DNA from: Dehalococcoidia bacterium
GTDB taxonomy: Bacteria > Chloroflexota > Dehalococcoidia > SM23-28-2 > HRBIN24
Assembly: GCA_032249735.1 (NCBI GenBank)
Contig: JAVVHA010000009.1
Location: forward strand, 1-64,000
DNA: 64,000 bases
Direction of reading: 5' to 3'
Shown: piece after piece, positions 1-7,338 of the stretch
How the letters are laid out: each line of letters begins with the position of its first letter
Position numbering within the stretch: position 1 is the first letter of the stretch
The notes under the pieces: model-generated
The model's input: the letters and a program-made list of their open reading frames with translations, nothing else
Told to the model about the DNA's origin: nothing
Databases searched by the model: none
Program-made: the position numbers and the translations under genes

Positions 1-1
1 C

Positions 2-811
2 TCCGACGGCACCGAGGGGAACGGCTACAGCTGGTTCCCGAGCATCAGCGCCGACGGCCGCTACGTCGCGTTCGAGTCCATTGCCTCCAACCTGGTTCCT
101 GGGGACACCAATGGAGTGAGTGACGTCTTCGTGCACGACCGGTTGACGGGGCAGACCACCAGGGTGAGCGTGGCCTCCGACGGCACCCAGGGGCACAGCG
201 CCAGCGATCATCCGAGCATCAGCGCCGACGGCCGCTACGTCGCGTTCGAGTCCTTTGCCTCCAACCTGGTGCCCGGGGACACCAATGGCAAACGGGACGT
301 CTTTGTGCACGACCGGTTGACGGGGCAGACTGCCAGGGTGAGCGTGGCCTCCGACGGCACCCAGGGGAACGGCGACAGCATATATCCAAGCATCAGCGCT
401 GACGGCCGCTACGTCGCCTTCGTGTCCGGTGCCTCCAACCTGGTGCCTGGCGATGCCAATGGCAACATTGACGTTTTCATAGCAGCGGCTGCGGAGCCTA
501 CAGCGATGAGGCTGCAATGGGGCGATGTGAACTGTAGTGGCGATGTGGACGCCGTGGATGCCCTCCAGCTCCTGCGCCATACGGTTCAGCTTCCGGTCTC
601 GCAACAGGAACCCTGCCCCGACATCGGTGTCACTGTATCGGTGGACGGCACTCCCAGGCTCTGGGGCGACGTGGACGGCAGTGGGGATGTGAACGCTGTG
701 GATGCTCTCAAAATCCTGCGCTACGTGGCCATGCTGCCGGTGCAACAGCAGCCCGGGACGCCACCCATAGGCAGGGAGGTAGAGGTCGGTCCCTCTGGAG
801 GGTCGGAATAG
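2..811 (+). CDS. Secreted beta-propeller protein with C-terminal dockerin-like EF-hand pair (5' end outside window)
   Basis: The reading frame is open from the first bases of the window, so the protein is cut at its N-terminus; 269 residues are visible. The first part consists of near-identical units of 58 residues (174 bp; DVFVHDR begins at 122 and again at 296) with the motifs SISADGRYVAF and SNLVPGD. These are typical of TolB/WD40-like propeller blades. They are followed by two EF-hand-like units, WGDVNCSGDVDAVDAL and WGDVDGSGDVNAVDAL, which resemble type I dockerin repeats with Asp/Asn/Ser ligands. In clostridia dockerins bind cohesins. In Chloroflexota such pairs are common at the ends of secreted proteins and their partner is generally unknown. 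The TAG stop at 809-811 is followed in the same frame by another calcium-binding domain (next entry). The role is inferred to be extracellular or surface-bound. Confidence 0.85.
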   Translation, partial: SDGTEGNGYSWFPSISADGRYVAFESIASNLVPGDTNGVSDVFVHDRLTGQTTRVSVASDGTQGHSASDHPSISADGRYVAFESFASNLVPGDTNGKRDVFVHDRLTGQTARVSVASDGTQGNGDSIYPSISADGRYVAFVSGASNLVPGDANGNIDVFIAAAAEPTAMRLQWGDVNCSGDVDAVDALQLLRHTVQLPVSQQEPCPDIGVTVSVDGTPRLWGDVDGSGDVNAVDALKILRYVAMLPVQQQPGTPPIGREVEVGPSGGSE

Positions 812-961
812 CGCTGCGACCCGTCATATCCGACGGTGTGCATTCCGCCACCACCTCCCGACCTGGACTGTGATGACATCCCCTATCGCAATTTCGTCGT
901 GAGGCCACCAGACCCCCACAGGCTTGACCAAGACGGTGACGGCATAGGATGCGAGGAGTAA
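812..961 (+). pseudogene. Excalibur-type calcium-binding domain in frame behind a TAG stop
   Basis: Directly after the TAG at 809-811 the same frame stays open to a TAA at 959-961. It encodes about 49 residues: a Cys/Pro-rich linker (CDPSYPTVCIPPPPPDLDC) and then DQDGDGIGCEE, the DxDxDGxxCE signature of the Excalibur calcium-binding domain. Excalibur domains usually sit at the C-terminus of secreted proteins, often nucleases. There is no start codon with a ribosome binding site of its own at the beginning. The domain is therefore either the lost C-terminus of the upstream protein, removed by one nonsense mutation, or it is made only by stop-codon readthrough. A fragment fused by chance is less likely because the frame and spacing are intact. 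Confidence 0.7.
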
Positions 962-978
962 AAGAGGAGGGGGAGGGT

Positions 979-1152
979 GTGAGGAGCGTTTATCGTATCG
1001 TTTCTCTCTACTGGCTCCTGCGGGCCGCCGTCCGTGGCCCCGGGAGCCTCCTGCGCTACCTGATGCGCAGGGAGATAAGGCGGGCCACCTTCCGGGCCCT
1101 GAACCGGGCCTTTAGGGCCACGGGTCTCTATGGGCCCCGAAGGAGACGGTGA
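979..1152 (+). CDS. Small basic protein of unknown function
   Basis: A 57-residue arginine-rich protein. I chose the GTG at 979 because AAGAGGAGG at 962-970 lies at the right distance; a longer form from ATG 949 would overlap the Excalibur frame. The sequence has an amphipathic or partly hydrophobic start (YRIVSLYWLLRAAV) and then a strongly basic helix (RREIRRATFRALNRAFRATGLYGPRRRR), compatible with nucleic-acid or membrane contact. I recognise no family. It is followed 6 bp later by another small plus-strand gene, and both point away from the minus-strand genes of the element, so the pair may be an early or control unit of the element or may mark its left edge. Confidence 0.5.
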   Translation: MRSVYRIVSLYWLLRAAVRGPGSLLRYLMRREIRRATFRALNRAFRATGLYGPRRRR

Positions 1153-1158
1153 GCTAGT

Positions 1159-1365
1159 ATGAGGCCCATGAAGCTCAGGCTCAGGCCGGGGTGGCGGCGG
1201 GCCGTTCTCCTCCACCTGGCGGGCTTTCCTTTCCCCGAGGTAGCCCGGGCCACGGGCTATACCTACGGTGGGTTGCGCCATCTCCTGCGCCACCCCAGGA
1301 TGCGGCAAGAGCTACCCCGCCTCCTGGAGGAGGCGGCCGCCTTGCGGAGGCGTCACAGGTCTTGA
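1159..1365 (+). CDS. Small helix-turn-helix-like protein
   Basis: A 68-residue protein starting at ATG 1159 (or ATG 1168), with AGGAG at 1141-1145 upstream. The core FPEVARATGYTYGGLRHLLRHP reads like a helix-turn-helix in which the recognition helix follows ATGYT, similar in layout to homeodomain-like HTH segments of phage terminase small subunits and transposase N-termini. The C-terminus (ELPRLLEEAAALRRRHRS) is a short charged helix that could dimerise. It sits 6 bp after the previous small gene and just left of the GTCCAT repeat array at 1432-1511, which could be a binding target. The DNA-binding role is inferred from sequence pattern only. Confidence 0.5.
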   Translation: MRPMKLRLRPGWRRAVLLHLAGFPFPEVARATGYTYGGLRHLLRHPRMRQELPRLLEEAAALRRRHRS

Positions 1366-1430
1366 CCACCTCGGCATCGGCGGGCTACACTTCCAGCTGG
1401 AGCCCCGACTTCATTGGCCTCCGAGGGATT

Positions 1431-1511
1431 TTCCGTCCATATCCGTCCATTTTCGTCCATTTTTGTCCATGCTCTGCGCATGTTTCGTCCATTTTTGTCC
1501 ATGCCCTGCGC
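1431..1511. repeat. 10-bp phased GTCCAT direct repeats
   Basis: GTCCAT occurs at 1435, 1445, 1455 and 1465, exactly 10 bp apart, and again at 1487 and 1497. The units read TTCCGTCCAT, ATCCGTCCAT, TTTCGTCCAT and TTTTGTCCAT. The last two units plus GC(T/C)CTGCGC recur, so 1451-1479 and 1483-1511 form a 29-bp direct repeat with one mismatch. One unit per helical turn suggests cooperative protein binding on one DNA face, as in iterons, partition sites or recombinase arm sites. It lies between the plus-strand small genes and the end of the minus-strand nuclease gene. Confidence 0.8.
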
Positions 1512-1619
1512 CTACCCCGCTCATAGCCCTGCGCCCCGCAGCCGGGGGCTTGCCAAGCCCAGGCCCCGCCGTTACACTCCCATGCTGCAGCACCTCAGCT
1601 GCCCCTCAGGGATTTTCCT

Positions 1620-1680
1620 TGCATTAGTCTGCATTTTCATGCATTTTTCTGCACCCTTCCTGCGTTTTTCTGCACACTTT
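1620..1680. repeat. Second 10-bp phased array, TGCA(T)TTTTC units
   Basis: TGCA occurs at 1620, 1630, 1640 and 1650, and variants follow at 1661 (TGCG) and 1671 (TGCA). The units are TGCATTAGTC, TGCATTTTCA, TGCATTTTTC, TGCACCCTTCC, TGCGTTTTTC and TGCACACTTT. Part of the array is also the 3' end of the nuclease gene on the minus strand and gives its repeated C-terminus (VQKNAGRVQKNA). The period matches that of the array 130 bp to the left, but the unit sequence differs, so this may be a second protein-binding array of the same element. Confidence 0.7.
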
Positions 1681-1990
1681 CGCTCTCCCCATCCCCTCGC
1701 CACGACGCCAAGGCCTCTAGGGGCATGAGGGCAAACCGCCGGGCCCGCCTACCCTGGCCTGGGGCGTGCACCAGCACCACCAGGGGTAGCCTCCCTGTGG
1801 CCCTTGCCCCCTCCTCAGCCTGGGCGATGGCCGCAAGGAGCCACTGGGGGAGGGTGCGCCGGGCCTTGACCTCGACGGCCCAGGAGGGGGAGAGGACGTC
1901 AGGGGCCCGCCGGCCGATGTTGGGCAGGCGCTCCCCGCCCAGGGCCCTGGCCACCAACCTCTCATGCCTCTTCCAGCGGGGCTCACTCAT
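1637..1990 (-). CDS. Small PD-(D/E)XK nuclease, Holliday-junction-resolvase-like
   Basis: A 117-residue protein starting at ATG 1990, preceded by AAGGGGG and overlapping the stop of the upstream exonuclease by 8 bp. The order RWKRHERLVARALGG, PDVLSPSWAVEVKAR, then QAEEGA and LVVLVHAPG matches the PD-(D/E)XK nuclease core: an N-terminal helix with Glu, PD, and E-x-K on adjacent strands, as in archaeal Hjc-like resolvases and the VRR-NUC group. It would cut branched or recombination DNA during element replication or integration. The C-terminal VQKNAGRVQKNA tail is encoded by a repeat array, so its exact end may be dispensable. Resolvase versus another nuclease of the same fold is not decided by the sequence. 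Confidence 0.65.
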   Translation of the reverse strand: MSEPRWKRHERLVARALGGERLPNIGRRAPDVLSPSWAVEVKARRTLPQWLLAAIAQAEEGARATGRLPLVVLVHAPGQGRRARRFALMPLEALASWRGDGESESVQKNAGRVQKNA

Positions 1991-2795
1991 AGAGCCCCCC
2001 TTGCAGGGCCCGCCATAAGGTGAGGCAGGCAAGGAAACCCTCCCTGGCCTGAGGGAGGAAGACCCGCTTCTCCCCGTAGCCCTTCTCCCGCAGCCCCACC
2101 ACGTAGGCCTCCCCTACCGGGCGGCCCGTCATCTCCTCCAAGGCGATGGCGTAGGCCCCCAGTTGGAGGGCGGCCTCGGGCCAGATGCCACCCGTTTTCC
2201 AGTCCACCAGGGTCAGCACTCCATCGGCCCCGCAGGTGATTAAGTCGCAGGTGCCAGCGAAGCCGTGGCGCTTACTCACCAACACTTGCTCTGCGGCCAC
2301 GAGGCGGAGACCATAATCGGCAAGGAAACTCAGGGCCGCCCGCACCCAAGCCTCCCACTCGGGGGGATAAGGCTTCCCCTCAAGGGCCAAGGCGATGGCC
2401 CCATGCACCTGGGAGCCCTTCTGGGCAGCTATGTCTCGCTGCCTCTCTGGCTCGCTCTCCGCCAGCTGCAACGCCTCCTCTATATCCGCCCCACTGGCCA
2501 CCAGCTCCCGCACCGTCTCAATAATGGTGCGCCGGGCCCAGGACGCCAGGCCGGGCCTCATCAACACCGAGAGGACGGTAGTTGTCGAAGGATAGGAGAC
2601 GCCGTCTATCACATAAAAGCGCCCCTCCGTCCCTTCGAACCGCCAGACTGGCAAACGGGGGATAACCAGGGGGTCATCGCCCCTCCGAGACTTAGGGAGG
2701 ACGTCTCCCTTTTGTGCAAGGCCCCGCCGAGGCCGCCACGACCCCTTGAGGCGACGGGCAGCCCCACAGGCGAGGCCACTCTGCCCAGATGTCAC
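1983..2795 (-). CDS. RecB/Cas4-like PD-(D/E)XK exonuclease
   Basis: A 270-residue protein. I use the GTG at 2795, which has GGAGG eight bases upstream and a 4-bp GTGA overlap with the stop of the zinc-ribbon gene; GTG 2804 sits inside the SD and is less likely. The signature is in the second half: GFAGTCDLI, then LVDWKTGG, then EAALQLGAYAIALEE. This is the RecB-family order GxxDxx, DxK and QLxxYA found in phage exonucleases and Cas4-like proteins. It probably resects DNA ends for recombination-dependent replication of the element together with the small nuclease downstream. The N-terminal 40 residues are basic and unassigned. Confidence 0.75.
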   Translation of the reverse strand: MTSGQSGLACGAARRLKGSWRPRRGLAQKGDVLPKSRRGDDPLVIPRLPVWRFEGTEGRFYVIDGVSYPSTTTVLSVLMRPGLASWARRTIIETVRELVASGADIEEALQLAESEPERQRDIAAQKGSQVHGAIALALEGKPYPPEWEAWVRAALSFLADYGLRLVAAEQVLVSKRHGFAGTCDLITCGADGVLTLVDWKTGGIWPEAALQLGAYAIALEEMTGRPVGEAYVVGLREKGYGEKRVFLPQAREGFLACLTLWRALQGGLYE

Positions 2796-3019
2796 CGAAC
2801 CCACCTCCTAGCTCCTTGCGCCAACGGCCCTCCTTGGGGCCTACTCCCCTCCCACAAAGCCTTCACTACCCAAGAAGGAAGGCGTGGGGGTGAGAAAACG
2901 TAAAAACAACGGCGGCATTGAACTCTAATTCGCAATATTTCGCCCTCATTGCCGCAGCGAGGGCATAAATAATGGACACCGGGCGGCAGTGGCTGCGGGG
3001 CCTCGAGTTGCCAGGCCAC
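2792..3019 (-). CDS. Small zinc-ribbon protein
   Basis: I place the start at GTG 3019 (75 residues), where a purine-rich GTAGGGGAGGGGAGG precedes it. A longer reading from GTG 3088 would make the inverted-repeat iterons coding (K-V-V repeats) and is less credible. The core CPRCGNEGEILRIRVQCRRC has two Cys pairs 15-20 residues apart, the layout of a zinc ribbon. The role is probably DNA or RNA binding or protein contact in the element. It sits between the iteron array and the exonuclease, to which it is translationally coupled by a GTGA overlap. Confidence 0.6.
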   Translation of the reverse strand: MAWQLEAPQPLPPGVHYLCPRCGNEGEILRIRVQCRRCFYVFSPPRLPSWVVKALWEGSRPQGGPLAQGARRWVR

Positions 3020-3056
3020 GGCCTCCCCTCCCCTACCTTCGCTTGGAGGGGGTGAC

Positions 3057-3192
3057 TTCACGGGTTTCACGACTTTCACGACTTTCACGTATATCTGTTT
3101 CCCCCTTTTTCTTCGAACTTACCATTAGTAAGCACACCAAAAAAGAGACAACAGATATACGTGAAACCCGTGAAAGTCGTGAAAGTCGTGAA
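3057..3192. repeat. Large inverted repeat made of 9-bp iterons; candidate origin or control site
   Basis: The left arm (3057-3098) has TTCACG at 3057, 3066, 3075 and 3084, exactly 9 bp apart, ending in TATATCTGT. The right arm (3151-3192) is the inverted form: ACAGATATA and then CGTGAA at 3160, 3169, 3178 and 3187. The units are TTCACGACT with one TTCACGGGT variant per arm, placed at different positions, so the arms are not simple copies. A 52-bp AT-richer spacer (3099-3150) with poly-C/T and poly-A tracts separates them. The array lies in the gap between the primase/helicase gene and the zinc-ribbon gene. Iterons beside a replication initiator are a standard origin layout; a regulatory site is the alternative. 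Confidence 0.85.
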
Positions 3193-3203
3193 CCGCAGGG
3201 GCC

Positions 3204-5510
3204 TCATGGCTCCTCTTCCTCCTCGACGATGGTTGGGGTGGGCCCATGTCGCCAGCACCACCAACTGCCCTGGCCATCCTCGGTGTAGTCACCTGGGCGT
3301 CCGCATTCGGCGCAGCGGGGGCCTTGTTGGGGATCTGGGGCTTCCTCCTGTGTTCGGAGGCCGATGCCTTGCCAGCACCATGTGACCTTGCCCTCCACCG
3401 TGCGTTGCACCTCCCGCACCTGGGGTCGCAGCTCCCTGATGCGGCGGGTGAACTCATGGGCGGTAGGCGTGGGCAGGCCATGCCCCATGGCGTAGCGAAC
3501 GTAAGCCCGCAACAATTCCTTCTTGCTCACCACCGCCTCGGCGTGGGTGAAGGTGAATTCATCCAGCCAGCTCCCAATGGGGTCGGTGGCCTCCCGGAAC
3601 TCCCGCCAAGCCGCCTGCATGGAGGGGGTGACGGTTAGCCCCTTCTCTTGCACCCGGGGCAGGACTTCGAGGGCCCGATTCAGAAGTCCTGAAAGCTCAC
3701 CTGGTTGGGTCAGCCGCTCCAGGAGGACGTGCTGGGGCACCTCCCGCTCTGTGCCTCGAAAGAGCCGTTCAAAGGGGACGATTACCCATCGACTGAAGAA
3801 GGCCTCGCTGGCATCGGAGGCCCGGGGTGGATGATTGGCTGAGAAAATCAGCCGGCAGAAGGGGTGGAAGCGAAATTGGTCTCGGTATTTGTGCTCGGCC
3901 ATTAATTCATCGCCTCCCACCAGGGCCTTGAATACAGCTGTGGAAGCCAGGTGCTGGGAGGGCAGGTCGCTACAGATGTTGGCCAACTTCCCCCCCAGTT
4001 GGCCGACAGCAAACCTATTTACCTCCAACTGGTGGAGGGAGAGGCTGGAGACGTTGGCCTTGCCCAAGAAGGCCCGCAGGAGGGCGAGGAAGGTAGACTT
4101 CCCCGTTCCTCCCTCACCTAATAGCAAGACTGCTTTCTGGGGCCAGGGGTGAGGGAGCATGAGCCAGGCCACCAGCTCCCAGGGGACGCCAGCCTCATAG
4201 GCGTCCTCAGGGAAGACCTCCTTGCAGAAGGCCTCGATGGCTGGGCAGGAGGCTGAGGGGTCATAGCGCACGGGGAGCTGGATTGGCGAGAGGAAGTCGG
4301 GGCTGTGAGGGGAGAGCTCCCCCGTCCTCACATTCAGGAGGCCATTCAGAAGGTTGATGGTGTCCAGGGGCGGCCTCTCCCAGAGGGAGGGAGCTTTGGC
4401 TAGTAGGAGTTGGATGGTGTTGCTGACCAGCTCCCCTCGGAAGCGGTGGGCCTCGCCCCACTCCTCCAGAAGCTCCCGCACTCGCCTCCTTACCCACTTC
4501 TCGCCGTCAGGGCGGTAACAGCCATCCTGGTAGACGTAAAGGGCGTCTCCCAAGTCCCTGGCGAAGTGGGCCTCCTTCTCGAGGGCCACGGCCAGGGCGT
4601 GGGCGGTGACCCTACTGGGCGGGGGTGTAACAGGCGAGGGCAGTTCAACGGCTGGCCTCGCCCCTCTCATGAGCGTCTCCATCTCCTGGCGAAAGCGGAC
4701 CCTGTCCCGCTCACACCAGCGGAACAAACCATTGGGGTCTTTGACGTGCTCTGGGGCCTCTATCACTAGCAACCCGGGCACGTCGGATGCCACCTTGTGG
4801 GGGAGGCGGTCGGCGTCCGGCTCCTTCCACAGGTAGACCTTTTCGATGCCTTCCAGGTATCGAGCCCACTCGGGCTGCCAGGAGTCCTTACCTGGGAGCC
4901 CTAAGGCGGGGAGGCCACAAAGCCACAGCGTGGCCGTGTCGGTCTCCCCTTCCACCAGCAAGAGGAAGCCCTTCTTCTTGGCGTCCTCCAATCTGTCGAG
5001 GCCATATAGGCGGGCACGGGCGCCAGGTTCCCACTTGAACCTGGGGCCCTCCTCATTGGTGAGGGCAAGGCGGTAGCGTTTGGCTACGACCTGCCCCCTC
5101 TCGTCCCGATAGGGGATGCATACGGCCGGCTGGCCGCCCTTGCCGCCAGGAGGCCAGTGGGCATCGTGCCATCCCAATTCTTTCAGGAAGCCCAGGGGCA
5201 ACCCCTTGGCCTCGGCCAACTCCTCCAGGCGGAGACCCTTCCTGTGGTTGGCCCCGTTCCCGTTGCTACCGATGACGCCCAATTCCCTGAGTTTGGCTAT
5301 CACTTCCCTCCTGTCGTGGCCGGCGAAACATCGGCCGATGAAGGGCTCCCCTTTTTCATTCAGCCCTTGAAGGCCCAACGATGGGTGCCTGTCGCCATGG
5401 CGGTGTCCTGGCAGGGGGCAGTGGACGGCCCCCTTGCCTCGCTTGGCCGCCTTATGGCACTCGCAGTGGGGGTTGGTGCAGAGAAGAGGCTGGAGGCGGA
5501 TGGCGTTCAT
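3204..5510 (-). CDS. Phage/plasmid primase-helicase (zinc finger, Toprim, D5 and SF3-type ATPase)
   Basis: A 768-residue protein from ATG 5510, preceded by GGAGGGGGTGAGGGC and overlapping the previous stop by 4 bp. The N-terminus has a zinc finger (CTNPHCECHK, HCPLPGHRHGDRHPS). About residues 180-230 contain a Toprim-like stretch (GFLLLVEGETDTATLW, ALGLPGKDSW). The middle is D5-like, and the C-terminal half is a superfamily 3-type helicase with Walker A GEGGTGKST, Walker B-like ANICSDL and the arginine-rich segment SANHPPRASDASEAFFSRW. The last 40 residues form another Cys4 ribbon (CAECGRPGDYT, WWCWRHG) and an acidic tail. It would open and prime the element's replication origin. The iteron array directly behind its stop is the natural target. 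Confidence 0.9.
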   Translation of the reverse strand: MNAIRLQPLLCTNPHCECHKAAKRGKGAVHCPLPGHRHGDRHPSLGLQGLNEKGEPFIGRCFAGHDRREVIAKLRELGVIGSNGNGANHRKGLRLEELAEAKGLPLGFLKELGWHDAHWPPGGKGGQPAVCIPYRDERGQVVAKRYRLALTNEEGPRFKWEPGARARLYGLDRLEDAKKKGFLLLVEGETDTATLWLCGLPALGLPGKDSWQPEWARYLEGIEKVYLWKEPDADRLPHKVASDVPGLLVIEAPEHVKDPNGLFRWCERDRVRFRQEMETLMRGARPAVELPSPVTPPPSRVTAHALAVALEKEAHFARDLGDALYVYQDGCYRPDGEKWVRRRVRELLEEWGEAHRFRGELVSNTIQLLLAKAPSLWERPPLDTINLLNGLLNVRTGELSPHSPDFLSPIQLPVRYDPSASCPAIEAFCKEVFPEDAYEAGVPWELVAWLMLPHPWPQKAVLLLGEGGTGKSTFLALLRAFLGKANVSSLSLHQLEVNRFAVGQLGGKLANICSDLPSQHLASTAVFKALVGGDELMAEHKYRDQFRFHPFCRLIFSANHPPRASDASEAFFSRWVIVPFERLFRGTEREVPQHVLLERLTQPGELSGLLNRALEVLPRVQEKGLTVTPSMQAAWREFREATDPIGSWLDEFTFTHAEAVVSKKELLRAYVRYAMGHGLPTPTAHEFTRRIRELRPQVREVQRTVEGKVTWCWQGIGLRTQEEAPDPQQGPRCAECGRPGDYTEDGQGSWWCWRHGPTPTIVEEEEEP

Positions 5511-5992
5511 GCCCTCACCCCCTCCAGCTGGCGCCCCTCCAGGGCCTGGATTAGCTCCAGTAAGTCCACCGTGCGCTTGGCGTAGGGCCACCATCGCCAC
5601 GGCACGGGCTTTGCGTCCCGGAGGGCGATATATCGCTCACCTCCCCTCACTGGGGCCCGTAACAGCTCAAGGAGGGCGATCTCCCAACACAGACGGCGCA
5701 AATCGTCCCGCACTAGCCAGGCCTGGACACCTAGGCGACATAAAATGCGCACGGCCAAGTCGGGGAGGGAGACAGAGGCTGGCAGCATCCGCCACCGATA
5801 GGGCGTGGCCAAGGTGGGTTGGCCGCCCAGCGCAACGAGCTTGCCTAAGACGATACGCCTGCCGCCCTTGCGCCAGGTGAGGGCCAGGGGGGTATAATGG
5901 CATGGGAGCCCTCGGCAGGGACTCCCCTTTCCAGGCCCGTGCCCCCTCCCCCAGGTGGCACCCGGGCCTTTATTATTGTGTCGTCGGAGCAT
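5507..5992 (-). CDS. Element protein of unknown function
   Basis: A 161-residue protein. I chose ATG 5992 because GGGAGGTGAG precedes it by a good distance; this makes a 20-bp overlap with the RHH gene upstream. The protein is basic at the start and has LPDLAVRILCRLGVQAWLVRDDLRRLCWEIALLELL in pieces that look helical, followed by RYIALRDAKPVPWRWWPYAKRTVDLLELIQAL. I recognise no family. Coupling by ATGA to the primase/helicase suggests a replication-associated role such as a loader or initiator accessory, but this is only positional inference. Confidence 0.6.
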   Translation of the reverse strand: MLRRHNNKGPGATWGRGHGPGKGSPCRGLPCHYTPLALTWRKGGRRIVLGKLVALGGQPTLATPYRWRMLPASVSLPDLAVRILCRLGVQAWLVRDDLRRLCWEIALLELLRAPVRGGERYIALRDAKPVPWRWWPYAKRTVDLLELIQALEGRQLEGVRA

Positions 5993-6206
5993 CGGTCTCA
6001 CCTCCCAACTGGGGCTGGTGCTCTTCGGGGCCCGCCGCCTCCGGCCCGGCAAAGCTCGGGCGGCGGGCTTCTTCTTGCTGAAGCTCCCGGAGGGCCTGTT
6101 GCACCAAGATGGCCACTTGGCAGGCAGGCCTCCGCAGCTCTTTCTTGGCTAGCCTTTTGACTGCAGCCCACACCTCGTCCGAGAACCAAACCCTGACGTA
6201 TGGCAA
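5973..6206 (-). CDS. Ribbon-helix-helix (Arc/MetJ-like) protein
   Basis: A 77-residue protein. I start it at TTG 6206 because GGAGGTGAG lies eight bases upstream and because this puts the strand PYVRVWFSDE at the very N-terminus, as usual for RHH proteins. A longer frame runs up to 6281. The pattern VRVWFSDEVWAAVKRLAKKEL and then QVAILVQQALREL gives the beta-helix-helix order of Arc/CopG/MetJ regulators. The C-terminal 30 residues are Pro/Glu-rich and probably disordered. It likely represses or activates element genes or helps copy control; short iterons in the element are plausible targets. Confidence 0.65.
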   Translation of the reverse strand: MPYVRVWFSDEVWAAVKRLAKKELRRPACQVAILVQQALRELQQEEARRPSFAGPEAAGPEEHQPQLGGETDAPTTQ

Positions 6207-6297
6207 CGCTCTCACCTCCAATCTGGACGTTACAAGAGCCGGGGGTGGCCAGACAATGGAATTTTGGGAAGAGGAAGCCAAAATTCCGCTTATGAGC

Positions 6298-7167
6298 TTA
6301 AGTGATTCTCCGGAGGGGGAGGCCTATGAGTTTGGCGAGGGACACCACTCTCTTGCGGAGCAGGTCGAGGTCGTCGTGTTGGGAGTAGAACCCGGCCTCA
6401 ATGGCCAACTCCATCAGCTTCTTCCACGTGTCCCTGTGCACCACCCGCAAATAGAGGATGTAGGCCAGCCACTCTTCATGCCCCTTGCGATACCTCGGGC
6501 CCGGCTTCCACAAGAATGCCCCAACATCCTCTTCGTAAAGCCTGGCCTGTTCCAGGATACTCTCCCGCACCTCCCGACATATGGCCTCGATAACCTCCTC
6601 CAGCCACTTTCGGTCCTGTCTCACGGGGTCGTAGAGGAACGGAAGAGGGTGAGGGGGGAATATCCATGGCTGGCGCTCTACCACCCGCACCGTTGTGCCC
6701 TCGACCTTGTGGACTCCCACCTCTATCGGCAGGCCTGGGGTGGGCAGGAACTCGGCGAAGCCACCCAGCTCCAGCCTCGGCCGTTTCCCCTTGCTCTTCC
6801 CCCAACGCAGGTGCAAGGCGTAGCTCCAGCGCAGGTCGTCCCAGGTGCGCTCTGGGAGGGGCCAGCGGGATAGGAATGCCTCCACCTCCCTGCGGAGGGA
6901 GGCGACCAGGCGGTAGTGTCGCTCTAAGGGGGTGTCCTTATCCTTATAGGCCTCGGCCAGCTCCGACATCAAGTCGAGGCTGCCGTGCTGGGCTTCATCC
7001 CACGTTCGCCGTCCCTCACTTGTAAGGGGGTCGGGTGCTCCCAACTCCTCCAGTTTGGTGAAGAGGGCGGCCAGGTCAGCCGTGAATGCCTTGTCCTCGT
7101 TGAGGCGGGCGTAGTAGAAGCCGGTGACCCGCCAGGCCAGTTCCGCCCGGCTCATGCGGTGTGGCAA
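6298..7167 (-). CDS. Unrecognised element protein, 289 residues
   Basis: The start is TTG 7167: the strong SD GGAGGTGAT lies just upstream with 7-8 bases spacing, and an ATG (7155) further in has no such site. The protein is rich in charged helices and aromatic residues (WDDLRWSYALHLRWGK, YRKGHEEWLAYILYLRVVHRDTWKKLMELA) and ends in DDLDLLRKRVVSLAKLIGLPLRR. There is no nucleotide-binding motif, Cys cluster or membrane segment. It is the first gene of the minus-strand replication block, downstream of the integrase gene, and the two hairpins at 7209-7259 separate it from the integrase. The function is unknown. Confidence 0.6.
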   Translation of the reverse strand: MPHRMSRAELAWRVTGFYYARLNEDKAFTADLAALFTKLEELGAPDPLTSEGRRTWDEAQHGSLDLMSELAEAYKDKDTPLERHYRLVASLRREVEAFLSRWPLPERTWDDLRWSYALHLRWGKSKGKRPRLELGGFAEFLPTPGLPIEVGVHKVEGTTVRVVERQPWIFPPHPLPFLYDPVRQDRKWLEEVIEAICREVRESILEQARLYEEDVGAFLWKPGPRYRKGHEEWLAYILYLRVVHRDTWKKLMELAIEAGFYSQHDDLDLLRKRVVSLAKLIGLPLRRIT

Positions 7168-7208
7168 GTCTCATCACCTCCTACCAGGTGCTGCGAGGGA
7201 GACCGGGC

Positions 7209-7259
7209 CCCCTGCGTGGTAGGCCGCAGGGGCTTGCGGGCGGTGGCCAGCCGCCACCC
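7209..7259. terminator. Two GC-rich hairpins between integrase and replication genes
   Basis: CCCCTGCG (7209-7216) pairs with CGCAGGGG (7225-7232), and GGGCGGTGGC (7238-7247) pairs with GCCGCCACCC (7250-7259) except for one mismatch and one wobble. They lie after the integrase stop on the minus strand and before the next gene. There is no T-run, so these could be factor-dependent or hairpin-only terminators, or structured binding sites. Confidence 0.4.
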
Positions 7260-7338
7260 GGTCCCACCTGTGTCTTCCATGATACCGCAGTGCTAGCTAG
7301 CCTGCGCCCTTCGCCTCCCCTGAGCCCAGGAGTCTCTA

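Noticed and set aside
1431-1680. CRISPR-like array
   Set aside because: Units are 10 bp without spacers of constant 30-40 bp and no cas gene is near; phased protein-binding repeats fit better.
5888-5900. TATAAT on the plus strand
   Set aside because: It lies inside minus-strand coding sequence and no plus-strand gene follows.
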